A DNA stretch of 64,000 nt from Letharia columbiana (lineage: Eukaryota > Ascomycota > Lecanoromycetes > Lecanorales > Parmeliaceae), in the NCBI RefSeq assembly GCF_014066305.1, contig NW_023501052.1:1-64000 (forward strand). Direction: 5' to 3'. Position numbers and translations under genes: made by a program. The notes beneath the pieces are model-generated. The model saw only the letters and a list, made by a program, of their open reading frames with translations. It had not been told where the DNA came from and did no database searches. Shown piece after piece: positions 37,537 to 49,039 of the stretch. Numbering within the stretch: the stretch's first letter is position 1; each line of letters starts with the position of its first letter.

Positions 37537-38661
37537 ATGCACATGAAGAATAAATTCTTTGCGCGAAACTCCAAGGGTGAAAGGTGTCCAATACCCCATT
37601 CTGCCATTTCAATAGTCCTCCACAGAAGTCAAGTAGGTAGCCAACCTTTTCGTCCCGGTTACTTGATCAACGAGCAAAGAAGGAGAGAAAGAGGAAGAGA
37701 AAGGGAGAGAAACGAAGAGCGGCTAGCTCTCACAGCCATCCTCAATCAACTCCTCCCCCTACTCCAACCTAACGGCCCCTCAGCAAACCTCACGTCGTCG
37801 GCCCGGGCGCGTGGACTTGCAAGCAGCTACGAGAAGAACAAGAAGAAGAAGCCGCATCGTCGAGCCTCCCCAGCATCAGTAAAATCGTCAGTTTACCTCG
37901 CCTGGCGTCGCCAACACAACATCCAGGACCCAGACTTCGCACTCCAGACGATTAGTCCGCCGTCTCTGGAAGCCAGAAAAAAGAAAGAAAAAGAAAGCAC
38001 CCATGAATCCGAGCGAAGAAAGTTCCTGTTTCAAGGAGCTGCTGCGATCAACCAAGCAAGCCATCCAACACATCCACACACATCCACTGCATCCCAACAA
38101 CAATATACCCAGACTGTGTACTCAGCACATCACACTTATGGAAAAAGACGCCCCCCTTTCCCTCACCCTAACACGTAGGGTGCCGACTAGATAGACATAT
38201 AACGAGTAAGTACGGAAGTAAGTAGTTCGGTAACTAAACATGCAAGTAGGTATGTGATTGAACATTTGAGTCCGTAACCACCTACCTACCTACCCACCTA
38301 TCTACCCAACAAATCACCCTGCTCGTTCACACCGTTAACCCATCAGACTCGACGCGAACGACGTTTGTCCCGTGAGATCGAGAAAGTTTCGCATCGTGGG
38401 CGAAGCAGGAGCGGGTCAAGCACGGATAAAGATTCAAGCACAGCAAATCCAAGCAGCCCCTTCCGCCCCTTCCCTTCACCGTGAACGACCGATGAAGAGA
38501 TAAGGAGGGGAAAAGAACGAGGATGGGGGAGGAACGGTGGGATGGAAACACATTTAAGCACAACGATGTTTACTCGTACGGAAATGAAAATGAAGTGGAA
38601 CTGTGACGAGTGAATAGCTGCGGTGAGATTTGAACGAATATGTAGACATACATACATACAT

Positions 38662-38668
38662 ACACACA

Positions 38669-38710
<42 letters not shown>
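38662..38710. repeat. (CA)n microsatellite
   Basis: About 24 CA dinucleotides with one interruption, preceded by CATA repeats. Confidence 0.95.
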
Positions 38711-38711
<1 letters not shown>

Positions 38712-38799
38712 ATCCATCCACTTCATCCATCCACCCACTCCATCCCTACCAATCATTTCAAATACCGACATTAAAGTAAGCGAGTAAAAACAACGTCTT

Positions 38800-38876
38800 T
38801 CAAACCCCAATCCCAAACCCAGCCCTAACCCCAACCCAACCCCAACCCTCAACCCTCACCCTAACCCTCAACCCCG
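38800..38876. repeat. Interstitial telomere-like repeat tract
   Basis: Degenerate CCCTAA/CCCCAA/CCCTCAA units (for example ACCCTAACCCTCAACCCC). This equals TTAGGG-like text on the minus strand. It is directly followed by six CCAA units (38888-38912) and three GAGCTTC units (38921-38944). Confidence 0.8.
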
Positions 38877-39281
38877 ATTCAAGCCGCCCAACCAACCAAC
38901 CAACCAACCAACCTTACTATCGAGCTTCGAGCTTCGAGCTTCGATTCAGCCACTCATTGCATATCAGTAAGGAAGAAGGGGAAGTGCAGGGAGGAAGTGC
39001 AAGGCAAGGCAAGGTAGAGAAAGATAGAGAATCCCTACTCAGGAGGATCGGCCAAGGCCTCGTGTAGTTTGCGTGGTGATGATGCTGGGATACGGTTTCG
39101 GCGATGGTTCAAGCTGGTAAAGTGGGGAAGTAGGATGCGTGAAGTTTAGTTGTTTGCGTTGGATGCTGAGGGGAGAGATGAGGAGGGGGGGGGGTGTTGA
39201 TGCATGATGTTACTTTGATGATTCTCATGTTATTGAAGCAAAGCACGTGCGATGGAGTAGATAGGTGCGCTCCATGGTTTT

Positions 39282-40545
39282 CTATCCGGTCGTCTTGCCC
39301 TCAGGGGGCAGAAGTACACTCTGCCCCAACACTCCCGCACGCTCATCCGTCAACGTAGCGCAACTATCCTCCGCCTTGACCTCCAGACCGCCTCCCCCTG
39401 CCCGACCGGCCTCCAAACCGTCTACATCCTCTTCCAAGATCCCCACCTGTCGCTTCCACATGCGGTAGAAGATGTGACAGCCGTGCAGCTGGGTCGCGCT
39501 GAAGGCGCAGTGCAGGATGGGCGTGACGATCTTGAAGGCGAGCTGCCACTGGGGCCAGAGGGAGCCGAAGAGGTAGAAGATGACGAGGGTTTCGGCCAGG
39601 GTGCCGAAGAGGGTGGTGGCGGAGGCGAAGCAGAAGAGGCGGGAGAGGAAGAGGTGGCTGCTGGGGTGGAGGCGGTAGAGGATGATGGCGATGTGGGGGA
39701 GGAGTTCGCAGACGATGTCGAAGGCGCCTGGTTTTGATGTTAGCCGGAGTGGAATGTACGGCGTAGGCTGGGTTTTTCTCGGAGAGGGGGGAGGATGGCA
39801 AGGTTGAGGGCAAGAGGTAGTCGTTGGGGTGGGACGAGGCTTACCCCATACGGTACACAGAATAAACTCGATACTGGCATCTTTCTCCCTCGTCAAATCC
39901 AGACTGATAGCAATGGCTGCCTGCGCCACCATGATGGTCCCGATATGATGCATAGCGCTGATATGACTAGAGATTCTCAGTGTCAGCGTATGTACTTTTC
40001 CTTCTCCGTCCGTAACGATACAGATCCAAGGAGCGAGTACAGCGCTTTCCAAATTTCTCTCGGAACGCCAAATTGATCCCTGTCACGGTAGAGATGAGAG
40101 AAAAAGCGACGTACCTAATCTTAACCCGATAGATCAACTCGAAAATATACATGCCCACCAGAACCTGCGTACAAACGACCAATACGTCCCCCAACGTGAC
40201 ACGACTCCCTCTCGCATAGGGGTCGTTCAGCACCGCATACCGGAACGCGACATTGATGAACGGATACACCGCCGCCACCAATATCATCAACTTCGTCGCC
40301 CCAGCGATATGATGGTTCACAAAGCCCCTTCGGTTGACCTCATTGAGCTGTGTGTATCTGGAGCCGTAGAGGCGTTTGAGCAGGAAGGCTTCGATGATGT
40401 ATTGTTTTAGGAGGAAGAGGATGACAAGGACGATGGAGAGAGTGAGGGCGGCGTAGGGGGATAGTTTGGAGAGGGAGGTCAGAGGGACGTGTTTGATGTG
40501 TTGGTCGCCAGGGGCGTGGACGGCGTAGGGGTCGTATTCGTACAT
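39282..40545 (-). CDS. TLC-domain-like multi-pass membrane protein
   Basis: Three exons on the minus strand, 40545-40115, 39966-39845 and 39727-39282, give 332 residues. Both introns have consensus ends (GTACGT...CTAG and GTAAGC...CCAG), and the split codons AG|T and G|GC keep the frame. Several hydrophobic helices span residues ~28-275. Two histidine pairs stand out: RRGFVNHHIAG, and KISHISAMHHIGTIMV after a helix reading YIFELIYRV. The second resembles the His-His signature of TLC (TRAM/LAG1/CLN8) proteins of the ER, which include ceramide synthases and lipid-sensing or transport proteins. The C-terminal ~55 residues are polar and probably cytosolic. Specific activity is unknown. The start at 40545 is the first ATG in the frame. 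Confidence 0.72.
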
Positions 40546-42245
40546 TGTGCTCGTGGGGTGATGGTGGATCTGTGGGGTTGTAGAGGTCAGCAACTTTTCC
40601 CTTGCATTTATTACCTTTGGTCTTAAATTGTAAGATAGGAAAGAAAGGAAACTCGGCGAGCGTTGCTCTCACTCGAGACATGTCTTGCGCTTGAAACTGC
40701 ATTGTCGTTTAGTGACCAAGCGTTCCTGATGAAAACGTACCTGGAACCTCTCGATAAGGCAGTACTGTCTCTCAATGACCGCAGTGGATCGATCACATCC
40801 GTATCAAAGAGCCTAAATAGAACTCCGACGTCTCACTCCAGCGGATATCAATCGTGGCTGAAGTAGCTCGTGGGGAGAAGAAGGACCACGAGGCCAAAGA
40901 CATGTGCAAGAGACAAAAAAAATTCCACGTTAATATTATCTTCGGGAAATTGACCTGGTAGAAGGGAAAGCAGTAAAACACAACGAGGCAGAACGAAAAT
41001 ACCATCGTCCCCACGTATCACCTCAAGCAAGAACACAACGACTGAAACTCAACCATCGCACGGAGCGACCGTATCAGAAGGCGGGAAAAATCAGATAAAA
41101 AACCCCCCCCCCCCGCCCCAAAACCAATTGCCTACACTATAGTTAGTACTCCACAGCGCATGCATTTCACCCGCCATAATCCCAAACCAAACCGAAAAGA
41201 ATCCACCAGATCTGGCTCATCAAACCCTTTCCCCCCCCCTTCCCCTTCCTCCGCATCTCCCTTCCCCAAATAGCCATTTCCCAAACACCCCCGGATCTGA
41301 AATCCCGCCAGAACAGGGTCCCTCGGCCGAGAGGGGGTTCGGGGCCTTCGGGGGAAAAAAAAGGGGGTGTGGCTTGAAATACCTAAGGTAGGTGCCACTG
41401 CACTCGGGCGCGCCAATTACGGACACGTGTGCCAAGGATAAGCGGGCGAGGTGGATCAAAGGTACTTTATACCTACATTACGGGGGGGGGGGGCGAAAAT
41501 GGTATTAAGTGATTGGTGTATGTATGCTCTTTCGGAATGAGCAGACCTCTTTTTTTACCATATTATTTGGAGTGGGTGTAAGGTATATATAGTCATTACT
41601 GTGATCGTCACGACCGGTGCGCAAGAAGTTGTGGTAGGTGCGAGCGAGGGGGTAGGATTAGATGAGCTTATGTGCGCTGTAGAGTAGCATAGCATAGAGT
41701 AGCATAGTATAGCATGGTGCAAACCCCACATATCAAGCTACCACCACCACATCCACTGCTTCATTCACAGTGCAGTGGAAATAATCCCCGAAGCGAACCA
41801 TGTATGGTGGGATCGCTCGTTCGCTCGTTCGTCGAGAAAGCTGTTCGGAGGAAGCTGCCCCTGTGATCGGATTCGACATGATAAGGTAGACGGATGCATC
41901 TCTTTCGCCCGGAAGGGGTGCGTCAGGTATCTAGGGTTCCTTTTCTTTTCGAGGGAGGATCCAGACTGAAGCACTGGTGTGAGGGGGAGAGAGAGTGGGT
42001 GTGTCGGTCGGGTACACCCTCGAGACCAAGGCTATCGATTGGGTTTATTTACTTGTTTACTTACTTACTTACTTACTTACTTACGTACTCCCCCCCACCC
42101 CACACCTGACTGCATAAAAGCACGCACGTGCTCGGGCTCCCCCAAACTCAGCGCACACCCAGACTTTCCTTTCCAAGTCTGAAAAAGCATCTGGATTCCC
42201 GATCCGCGGTCCGAGTTGACAAAGCCCAACGCCATCCCTTTCTAT
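40546..42245. other. Intergenic region
   Basis: No supported ORF. It contains C-rich and G-rich homopolymer tracts (41,104-41,116; 41,480-41,491), a GCATAGAGTA-type short repeat near 41,685-41,715 and a (TTAC)n microsatellite at 42049-42084. Confidence 0.45.
42049..42084. repeat. (TTAC)n microsatellite
   Basis: About eight uninterrupted ACTT units followed by a C-rich tract. Confidence 0.9.
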
Positions 42246-45200
42246 CTACCACCTCTCTCGATCATAGCCCTCCAAGACCGGCCCTTGCCACCACTCGCCG
42301 TAAGCGTTGGTCCTGAAGCCGGCGAAGTACCCATCTTGAGCCCGCGTGATGACGTCCATCCAAGAGGTCGGTTCGGGGAATTTCCACCACTGTGCACGCC
42401 GTCAGCGGTCTGGGTGCCGTAGCGTGGCTATGTATTTGGCTGGAGATTTGGCAGCCATGCTGGCACAAGCCCTGGGGGGGAATCTGGGATGGTTGCCAAA
42501 TCGCTAGCCGAAGGGAAGAAGAACGAAGGGAAGAGAGAGACGAGACGAACCTGATTATGGATATGATAAGCCCACGCCCCTCGAAAGAAATTCCCCAAGC
42601 TCCTATTCCCCACCACCCCCTCTCCCTGAAGTCCCTCCACCACCTCCCCGTGGTAGTTACTCCACTCGTTCTCCTTCTCCTCCACCTCCCCCATGAACGC
42701 ACTCTGGAAATTCTTATGACAAGGCACCGTACACGTGCCCGTGCCCTCGCGTCTCAAATTCGTAACCAACGGGTCAAAAACCGCATTATGCAGCATTTTG
42801 ACCTCGTCCCCCTTTCCGTCATCCCAGAGCATGCGCCCAATGACCCTCGGGTGGAAGTTCATACCCATTCGCACACCGCCGCGGAGCAGGTAGGATGAGA
42901 GGGAGGAGTTGGCGGGAATGGAGATGACGGCGGTGTTGTAGTCGTACGGAGCGCAGCGCTCGACCCACTGTTCGGCGAAGGCGCGGGAGCCGGAGGTGGG
43001 GTCTGGGAGGAGGAGTGGGCGCATGTCGCGGAGGAGGAGGACATCCATGTCGCAGTAGACGCCGCCGTGGAGGTGCAGGACAATAAAGCGGACGGCGTCG
43101 GATACTTGGACCGGGGCGAGTGAGGCGTGGGGGGACTTGAGGTTGAGCCATTGCTGGCCGTCGGCGTCCATGACTATGCCGTTGGCGAGGACCGTCTCGC
43201 CGTCTTCGGTGACCATGCTTGGCCGTAGGTCCGGTGTGGAAGCGATTCCTGCGCTTTCGCGGGCGAGTGGTACCCGATCGGGGAAAGTCCAGCTTTTCAG
43301 CACAATGTCTCCGCGGGCGACGAGAGGTCGAAAGCGCTGGAAGATTGCGTCTTCGCAGAGCATCTTCTCGACAGCGTGAGCGTCGAGATCGGAGTCCAGC
43401 CACAGCCAGAGTCTCGAACATGGCAGATTTTGGGTGTAGAGATATGCTTTGATGAAAAGCTCGACTCTCCAAGTGGCGGAGCCGGTCCAGTAGACGTGGA
43501 ATGGGATGACTGGCCCGGCGCATGTGCCAATGAATGAATCCGACTGATCCTGCCCTGCTGCGAAGCTACCATGATGATTGACCAGTGACCCATCTTCCGC
43601 GATGGCATGGCCGTGATGGTCTACCTCGACGTCAGGCTCGCTAGCTCGAGCGTTCAGGCCCTTCTTGGGAATGGAGAAATACTCATTTTCCGCGTGCTTC
43701 AGGATCGACAAACAGTTGACCACATCATCAACTCCTCCACCATCTTCAATTTCTTTGCATTGCTCCACGAGAAAGGTTAAATTCGCGACAGTGTCCACGT
43801 GAGGTCGCATACCGAGGTAGTCATCGTGTATTGCACTGGTGTAATTCAGTGCTTTTGGCCAAGGAATTTTGCTTTCGACACTGGAGCTATTCTGGCAAGT
43901 TGGCGCTTCGATGTCTCGGGAGGCGCTACTCCCTCGTCCTAGTCCATTCATGCAGTAGAGAGCTCCGCACAGCACCACCGTTATGATGACGTTACGCGCA
44001 AAAGAGTAGGACTTGCGCGTCGCGGCTGTCGAATTGCTGGCGTTGTCTTTCGTTGGGAAGAAAAGAAAGGCCAGACCAAGAGCCCAGCAGACTGAAAGGC
44101 CGATCCATCGATAGTGATTGAAGCCTGTGTACATGAAGATGGCGAGTTGGAAGGCATTCATGGGTGCGGCCAGGAATGTCGTCATCACTGGGGAGGCCGC
44201 CATGGTAAGAAGCGCCATTAGAATCAATACCGTTCCGTTGAGGATTCCTCCAGCAGCAAGAAGCCACCGTAGGATACCCACGTCCAGTACGTAGCAATCT
44301 TCTTGTATGCTTCGCAGCTCCCCGGAGACGAAGACATGTGCAACCAGTAAGACGGTCGATAGGAAGGTCACGTGACGGAGGATTGACCAGAAATTGCCGC
44401 ATTCTTGCTGCATCCGGAATAGAAGCGACGGTGAAATGAAGCGCTTCCGATCCTCATCTGGGAGATTGTCTTGACTCGTGCGTCTTTGGTACCGCCCATC
44501 GTAGGCGTTTACAAGTACAATAGGAAAGAGCGCATCAGCTATCGACAACGAGGCGCCCTGTAACAAATCCACTACGGTCAGATCGGAGAGTGGCATCATC
44601 GCCAGGACCACGCTCAACGTTGCTACAGTCAGGCAGGACGTTGCCAGAGTCGAATGGGAGTCGCCACTCAGGGAAGCGGTCAGTACAAGGGATAGGGGAA
44701 TGGCTGCGACCCGCAATAGAGTGTAAGTAGGTAGAGGTAAACGCCTGCGCTCGGATCATGTCAGTCAATTTCTTTCTTTGTTAGAAATCCTACGTACGTC
44801 AAGAATACATTGCCGAGGACAACCTTCGCAAAGTAGACGAGGGCAACAGGGATGATCCTCCAGAAGACATGTCGGAGGCGTTGATGGACGGCTGTCCTCC
44901 GGAGTGGGGACCGTCTCCGCTGGACTTCGGTCCGATGTGATTGCAGCTTCTCATCTTGACGAAGAAGAGACTCTTGATCGGGGTCTAGCGAGACGGCAGA
45001 CTCTCTGGGGGTTAGGCAACAGAGAAGGAGACCGGTCAGGCGTTCCGCTACGATGATAATAATGAACGAGATGAGGTTCTGTATCAACGTTGTCGTTACT
45101 GGAAAAGGAAATCTAGAGAAGACGGGTTAGCCTATCACGATCTTCCAGCGTGCTGGTGCGACCGTGGAAGCTCACTTGTACGTGCCGGCTAATACGTCCC

Positions 45201-45366
45201 AGATTGTTAGCAGAGGCCGACGTGGAGAGAAGGTGGAAGGCGGAAGGCGGAATGCGGGAGGCTTACATGAAAGAGCAAATCTGTTGACGACGAGCAAGCC
45301 CGAATCGGCGCTAACTGCAGCGATAGCCAGAAGCGCGTTGATTAATTGACGCTCCATATGGCACAT
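42246..45366 (-). CDS. GT32-like glycosyltransferase fused to an N-terminal translocator-like membrane domain
   Basis: Five exons on the minus strand: 45366-45267, 45188-45176 (only 13 bases), 45112-44798, 44744-42551 and 42389-42246. These total 2,766 bases and 921 residues, with every junction in frame. The N-terminal ~330 residues hold many membrane helices and resemble the triose-phosphate/nucleotide-sugar translocator family (VNRFALSSGTYKFPFPVTTT; PLPTYTLLRVAAIPLSLVLT). The C-terminal half, from about residue 500, has a lumenal catalytic domain: HVYWTGSATWRVELFIKAYL, then RFIVLHLHGGVYCDMDVLLL with the DxD metal/nucleotide-sugar motif at D708/D710, and a C-terminal WWKFPEPTSW block. GT32 enzymes transfer sugars such as mannose in the Golgi. 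The donor and acceptor cannot be read from the sequence. An alternative start is the Met at 45357. Ending the gene at 42428 without the last intron would lose the conserved tail. Confidence 0.85.
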
Positions 45367-46828
45367 GTCCGGTCTAAAATCCTCCGAGGTGGCTACCCCC
45401 AATGATGATTTCCGAGGACCGACCGCAGACGAAAATGCTTTGGTTGGGATGCGGTTCGTCTGCTGGGTTTCATGTGGGAACACGTGGTACCAGGACTACA
45501 TGTACTTGTGTGGTGCCATTAGAGTAAGGAATAATAATAAAGGAGAAAGAGAAAAAAACATGTTGGAGACAGAAGTGTAGATTAATGCGAAATGCGCATC
45601 ATCTAGTGTTGAGTGTCAAACTGCCGATTCGAGGCGGAGTCTTCTGTTCCTTCTTCTTCTCTTTTTCACTCACCTTGACTCTTTTAGCAGAGTTACAGAT
45701 TGGGGCTGAGGATGGGATGCAGGGTTGGCGGGGCTGAGACGGTGACATTGTGACACGAATACCTGATACCTTACATAATAATATCTAGACCCCTATCGAT
45801 ACTCTTTTGTTTGGACATGAAACGTGCAAAAGTACATGACACACACGTGTCATACGATAGGTCAAAGATTGACATGTGATTGCTTCGGCCGAGCCTCCAG
45901 TTTACATCCGACCTCCTATTTTTAGCCTTTTCCGAGAAGCGCTTGACGCTAACAACTGCGACTGTCGCAGCATGATTGAAACACTCAGCTCTTTTCATAC
46001 TTTACTTTAATAACGGCCGGTACGTCGCATGAAGCTGATTCTGATTCCCTGCTTCCTTACCCGTCTCTGCCTACTTCACTTGATGACAGTCGCAATCGTA
46101 GGGCGAGGTCGTGAGGCTATCGGCTTTAGAGTAGGTACTAAGATTAGTACCTCGTCTGACTCTTCAGCCTTGTTGATCCATCACCCAATTCCGCCTGACT
46201 CAGCCTTGGCCCGACCCCCAGGCACCCATAAGGTAATTTTGGCTTTGGCCATGATACAAGATGTGACTGGTTCGCCAATCTTTCTAGCAGCTTGCCGTCT
46301 GAGCGTCGCGATTTCTCCGTACAAAAGTATCATTTCACACATCATAAGTCCTCGACTCGCGTCTCTCAATGTGCCGTGCTACCTGGTGGAAGGATTGTGG
46401 AAGGATCTGATCCTATTGAGCTGAAACTGCTGTTGGACGACCAAGTGCTGCGGCGATCGATTGTTTTGGAATCGTCAAATGCAACATCCCCAGGATTGCC
46501 TCGAGTGACCAGTCATTTCTCGGTGTTAGCGCTCAGAGAGCGCACCCCAAAGCTCCTCTCAGCACTAGTATACCCCATTGCTACTCCAGGTACTCAGCCT
46601 CGCGGTGCTCACCCAATCGCTCAAGCCACTCCTCCTCATCTCAACGCTCTCCTTCAACTTCCCCGCGTCTAGGTCTTTCCACCCCGAACTCGGCATCTTC
46701 AAACGTTGCGAACCTCAAAAGATTCCATTTTCACCGTCCCACTGCTTCAATACTCATCCGCGTGAGATATTTGTACATGTACAAAATACAAATCGGTCGC
46801 CTGGAACGTGTTTGGTCTCGCAGGAGTC
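45367..46828. other. Intergenic region
   Basis: Short overlapping ORFs only. Nothing recognised. Confidence 0.4.
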
Positions 46829-48263
46829 TTATGAGACGAAGAAATCCATGGTCTCGGCCTCTGCGACTGGGTTACCCATAAATTGCTCGAATGCTTTGCT
46901 TGCGTCCTCGAGGTGTCCACGTAGGACTAGAAGGTGGCCTAATCCGCAGTTCCATAAATTGCGTCGGTAGTGCTTTGACTTTGAATATTCCATTCCATCA
47001 AAATTCTTAACATTAGAGAGAGCACACGCTGGAGAGTAATGTACAAGATGTTCTGAGATTGTGTACTGAGCCAAAAAGCCGGTGCGTAAGAAACCCAGTC
47101 GTAGCAGTCCCGTCGATAAGCATCTGTTAGATCGGGTCGGCACCTTCTGCGGTGTTGTCACCCCGGTGCGAGGCATTCACTTTGGCCAAACAACTCAACG
47201 AGAGACTCGCAAACATGAGACCTAAGCGATTGACTGATCACTGTAAAGCCGTTCGTGCATTGCGACTTGTAGCTTCTAGCTCAGCGCTGTTATTGGAGAG
47301 TGATTTAACGATCGCTAAGCCTCGATCGTTGCGCAGCGCGAACATTAGCGGATTGCGCCCGTCGTCTACACCGGCATGTATATTGGCATCCGCTGCGAGG
47401 CCGATAAGCATAGTCTTGGCTTGGCTCATCTCTACTGCCGGATCCAAGGCTCTCTTCCCATCGTGTGCTGCAGCTTCGACGTCGGGATCAGATTTCCAGA
47501 CGAGGTGCACAACTTCGTTGTGCCCGTTCTCAACTGCAAAGCGCAACGGAGTCCACTGATCTTACGGGCAAGCAAGGACACTTGCTCCTCGATCCAAGAA
47601 ACAAATGCACAATGGTTTCATGGCCCTGTTGAGCAGCAAAAAGTAGAATAGCCCTCTCGTCATAGCTTGAAATCTCTACATCTGCTCCACGTCTCAGGGA
47701 ACACTTGATCGACGCGTTCTTGCCGAGGTAGCTGGCTTCTGTAGGGGGGTCGACCAAAGCTGGAGATAGCGTTGATACTCTCTTTTATGGAGCAGTGGAT
47801 CCATGACATCTAGTGCGCCATCGGCAGCTGCACAACAGAGCGCTTGTTCCATCGTGTTGATATTTTTCGCACCGGAAATCGGGTCGAGGCAGCAATGATA
47901 GCGCTGCCCAGCCGTCGCCGGGCAGATTGACGTTGGCATTGCGTGTGCCAAGAGTTTGTCAACAGTTTTCTCTTAGGCTTTATCTGCTGCAGCTTGCAAG
48001 GCACAGCCCTATTTGCGGCCAGCTAGATTTACATCTGCGCCATACCGAAAGAGAGCCTCCACTGCCCGTACATGACCATTCGCGGACAATGCGTACAGTA
48101 GGCATCCATGTGATCTGCCTACTTCATTCGCTAGCACCTCGCACGACGAGGTATCGCCTTGTGTGGATGGACCCCCAGAGCGATGCATCAAACAAGTGCT
48201 TCGGGCACGAGTTGCGAAATTGATCCCCGAAAATTTCGAGCGTCCTCTTGGTGTTGGAGCCAA
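46829..48263 (-). pseudogene. Ankyrin-repeat pseudogene (NLR-type C-terminal part)
   Basis: Ankyrin repeats are clear on the minus strand but broken. One frame reads ALSANGHVRAVEALFRYGAD, then meets TAG at 48009-48011 and TAA at 47973-47975 around GCALQAAADK and KTVDKLLAH. This is the fungal NLR ankyrin pattern in which Gly-His would be expected where the stop occurs. After a frameshift it continues ANVNLPGDGWAALSLL, shifts again to FAAQQGHETIVHLFL, and has another stop near 47,563 before PLRFAVENGHNEVVHLVW and DDGRNPLMFALRNDRGLAIV. The last open segment (47176-46829) ends HLLVLRGHLEDASKAFEQFM. At least three stops and two frameshifts make it non-functional. Ankyrin repeats in fungal NLRs act as ligand-sensing superstructures. 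Confidence 0.8.
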
Positions 48264-48718
48264 CGACCTCTGAGTATGACGTTCATCTTAGATTGGCTGG
48301 GTCATGCCATGCACTGCATGATTGGATGGTCTCAGTCGAGAAGTGTCTGCAAATTCCATCAAATACCACCAAAACTTAGAAAAGGATACTGCACAAGTTT
48401 GTCATCGGACAGCAACTTCGTCGAGTGATCGATTTGTATGCAGTCTTTGTAGCACCTGTACCACAGGCAAGCGGTGACAACCTTCTCATGAACATGGGAA
48501 GTATCAAATTATTCCTCAAGGAGACTGAAAAGCTTAAACGATCGGGGCGCGAAAAACATTCCTGGGTCGTGAAATTGGCAAAGGAACCTCCTGGTCCATG
48601 ATAGGCTTTCCATCCCCTTTACCTGACCTGTATTGCCTTACGAAGACATTGACGGCCGCTTCGAAACGTCTCTATAGAACGGATCGTGTACGGCAGCCCA
48701 TGGAACAGCGGTCGTAAT

Positions 48719-49039
48719 TCACGGTATTATCACCACATCCTTATAGCTGTCGATCCAACCTGCGATCCTTCCCAACACGTCTCGCAAGACGATCGGCTCC
48801 CCGTCACTTCTCTTTTCTAGCTTCCATTGTCTCCCTTTTGTAGACGTCTTTTCCTTCTCTGCAACGACATGGATATCCAAGAGAGCTTCCCTCTTGGCTT
48901 CTCGTGAGAGGTCGACTTTCTGCCGGTCATCAAGCTTGACTGCATGGTCCCAGAGGTCCTCGTCCTTGGGAGAGGTTACAATCGAACGACGTAGAGGCTG
49001 GATGGGTGTTACATCAGCGTCACCATTGGTACCGTCCAT
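48719..49039 (-). pseudogene. NLR N-terminal (NACHT-associated) domain fragment
   Basis: An ORF of 106 residues reads PKDEDLWDHAVKLDD, then DLSREAKREALLDIHVVAEK and GEPIVLRDVLGRIAGWIDSY. This resembles the helical region that precedes the NACHT NTPase in fungal NACHT-ankyrin proteins. It stops abruptly. The ~450 bases between it and the ankyrin part have no P-loop (GxxGxGKS/T) or other NACHT signature. I read the pair as one decayed NLR gene that has lost its NTPase by deletion. The family match is by pattern only. Confidence 0.5.

Larger units (their letters stand above)
37537..39281. other. Low-complexity intergenic region
   Basis: A 213-residue plus-strand ORF (37537-38178) is Arg/Lys/Ser-rich low-complexity text that I do not trust as a gene. 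The region then carries the CA microsatellite, telomere-like and CCAA repeats listed separately, and CT-rich tracts. Confidence 0.4.

Noticed and set aside
37537..38178. 213-residue basic ORF
   Set aside because: Low-complexity Arg/Lys/Ser text over AG- and CA-rich DNA, with no domain or homologous pattern.
42819..43523. 234-residue Arg/Pro-rich minus-strand ORF
   Set aside because: Shifted frame of the GT32 catalytic domain; composition is the typical shadow of GC-rich codons.
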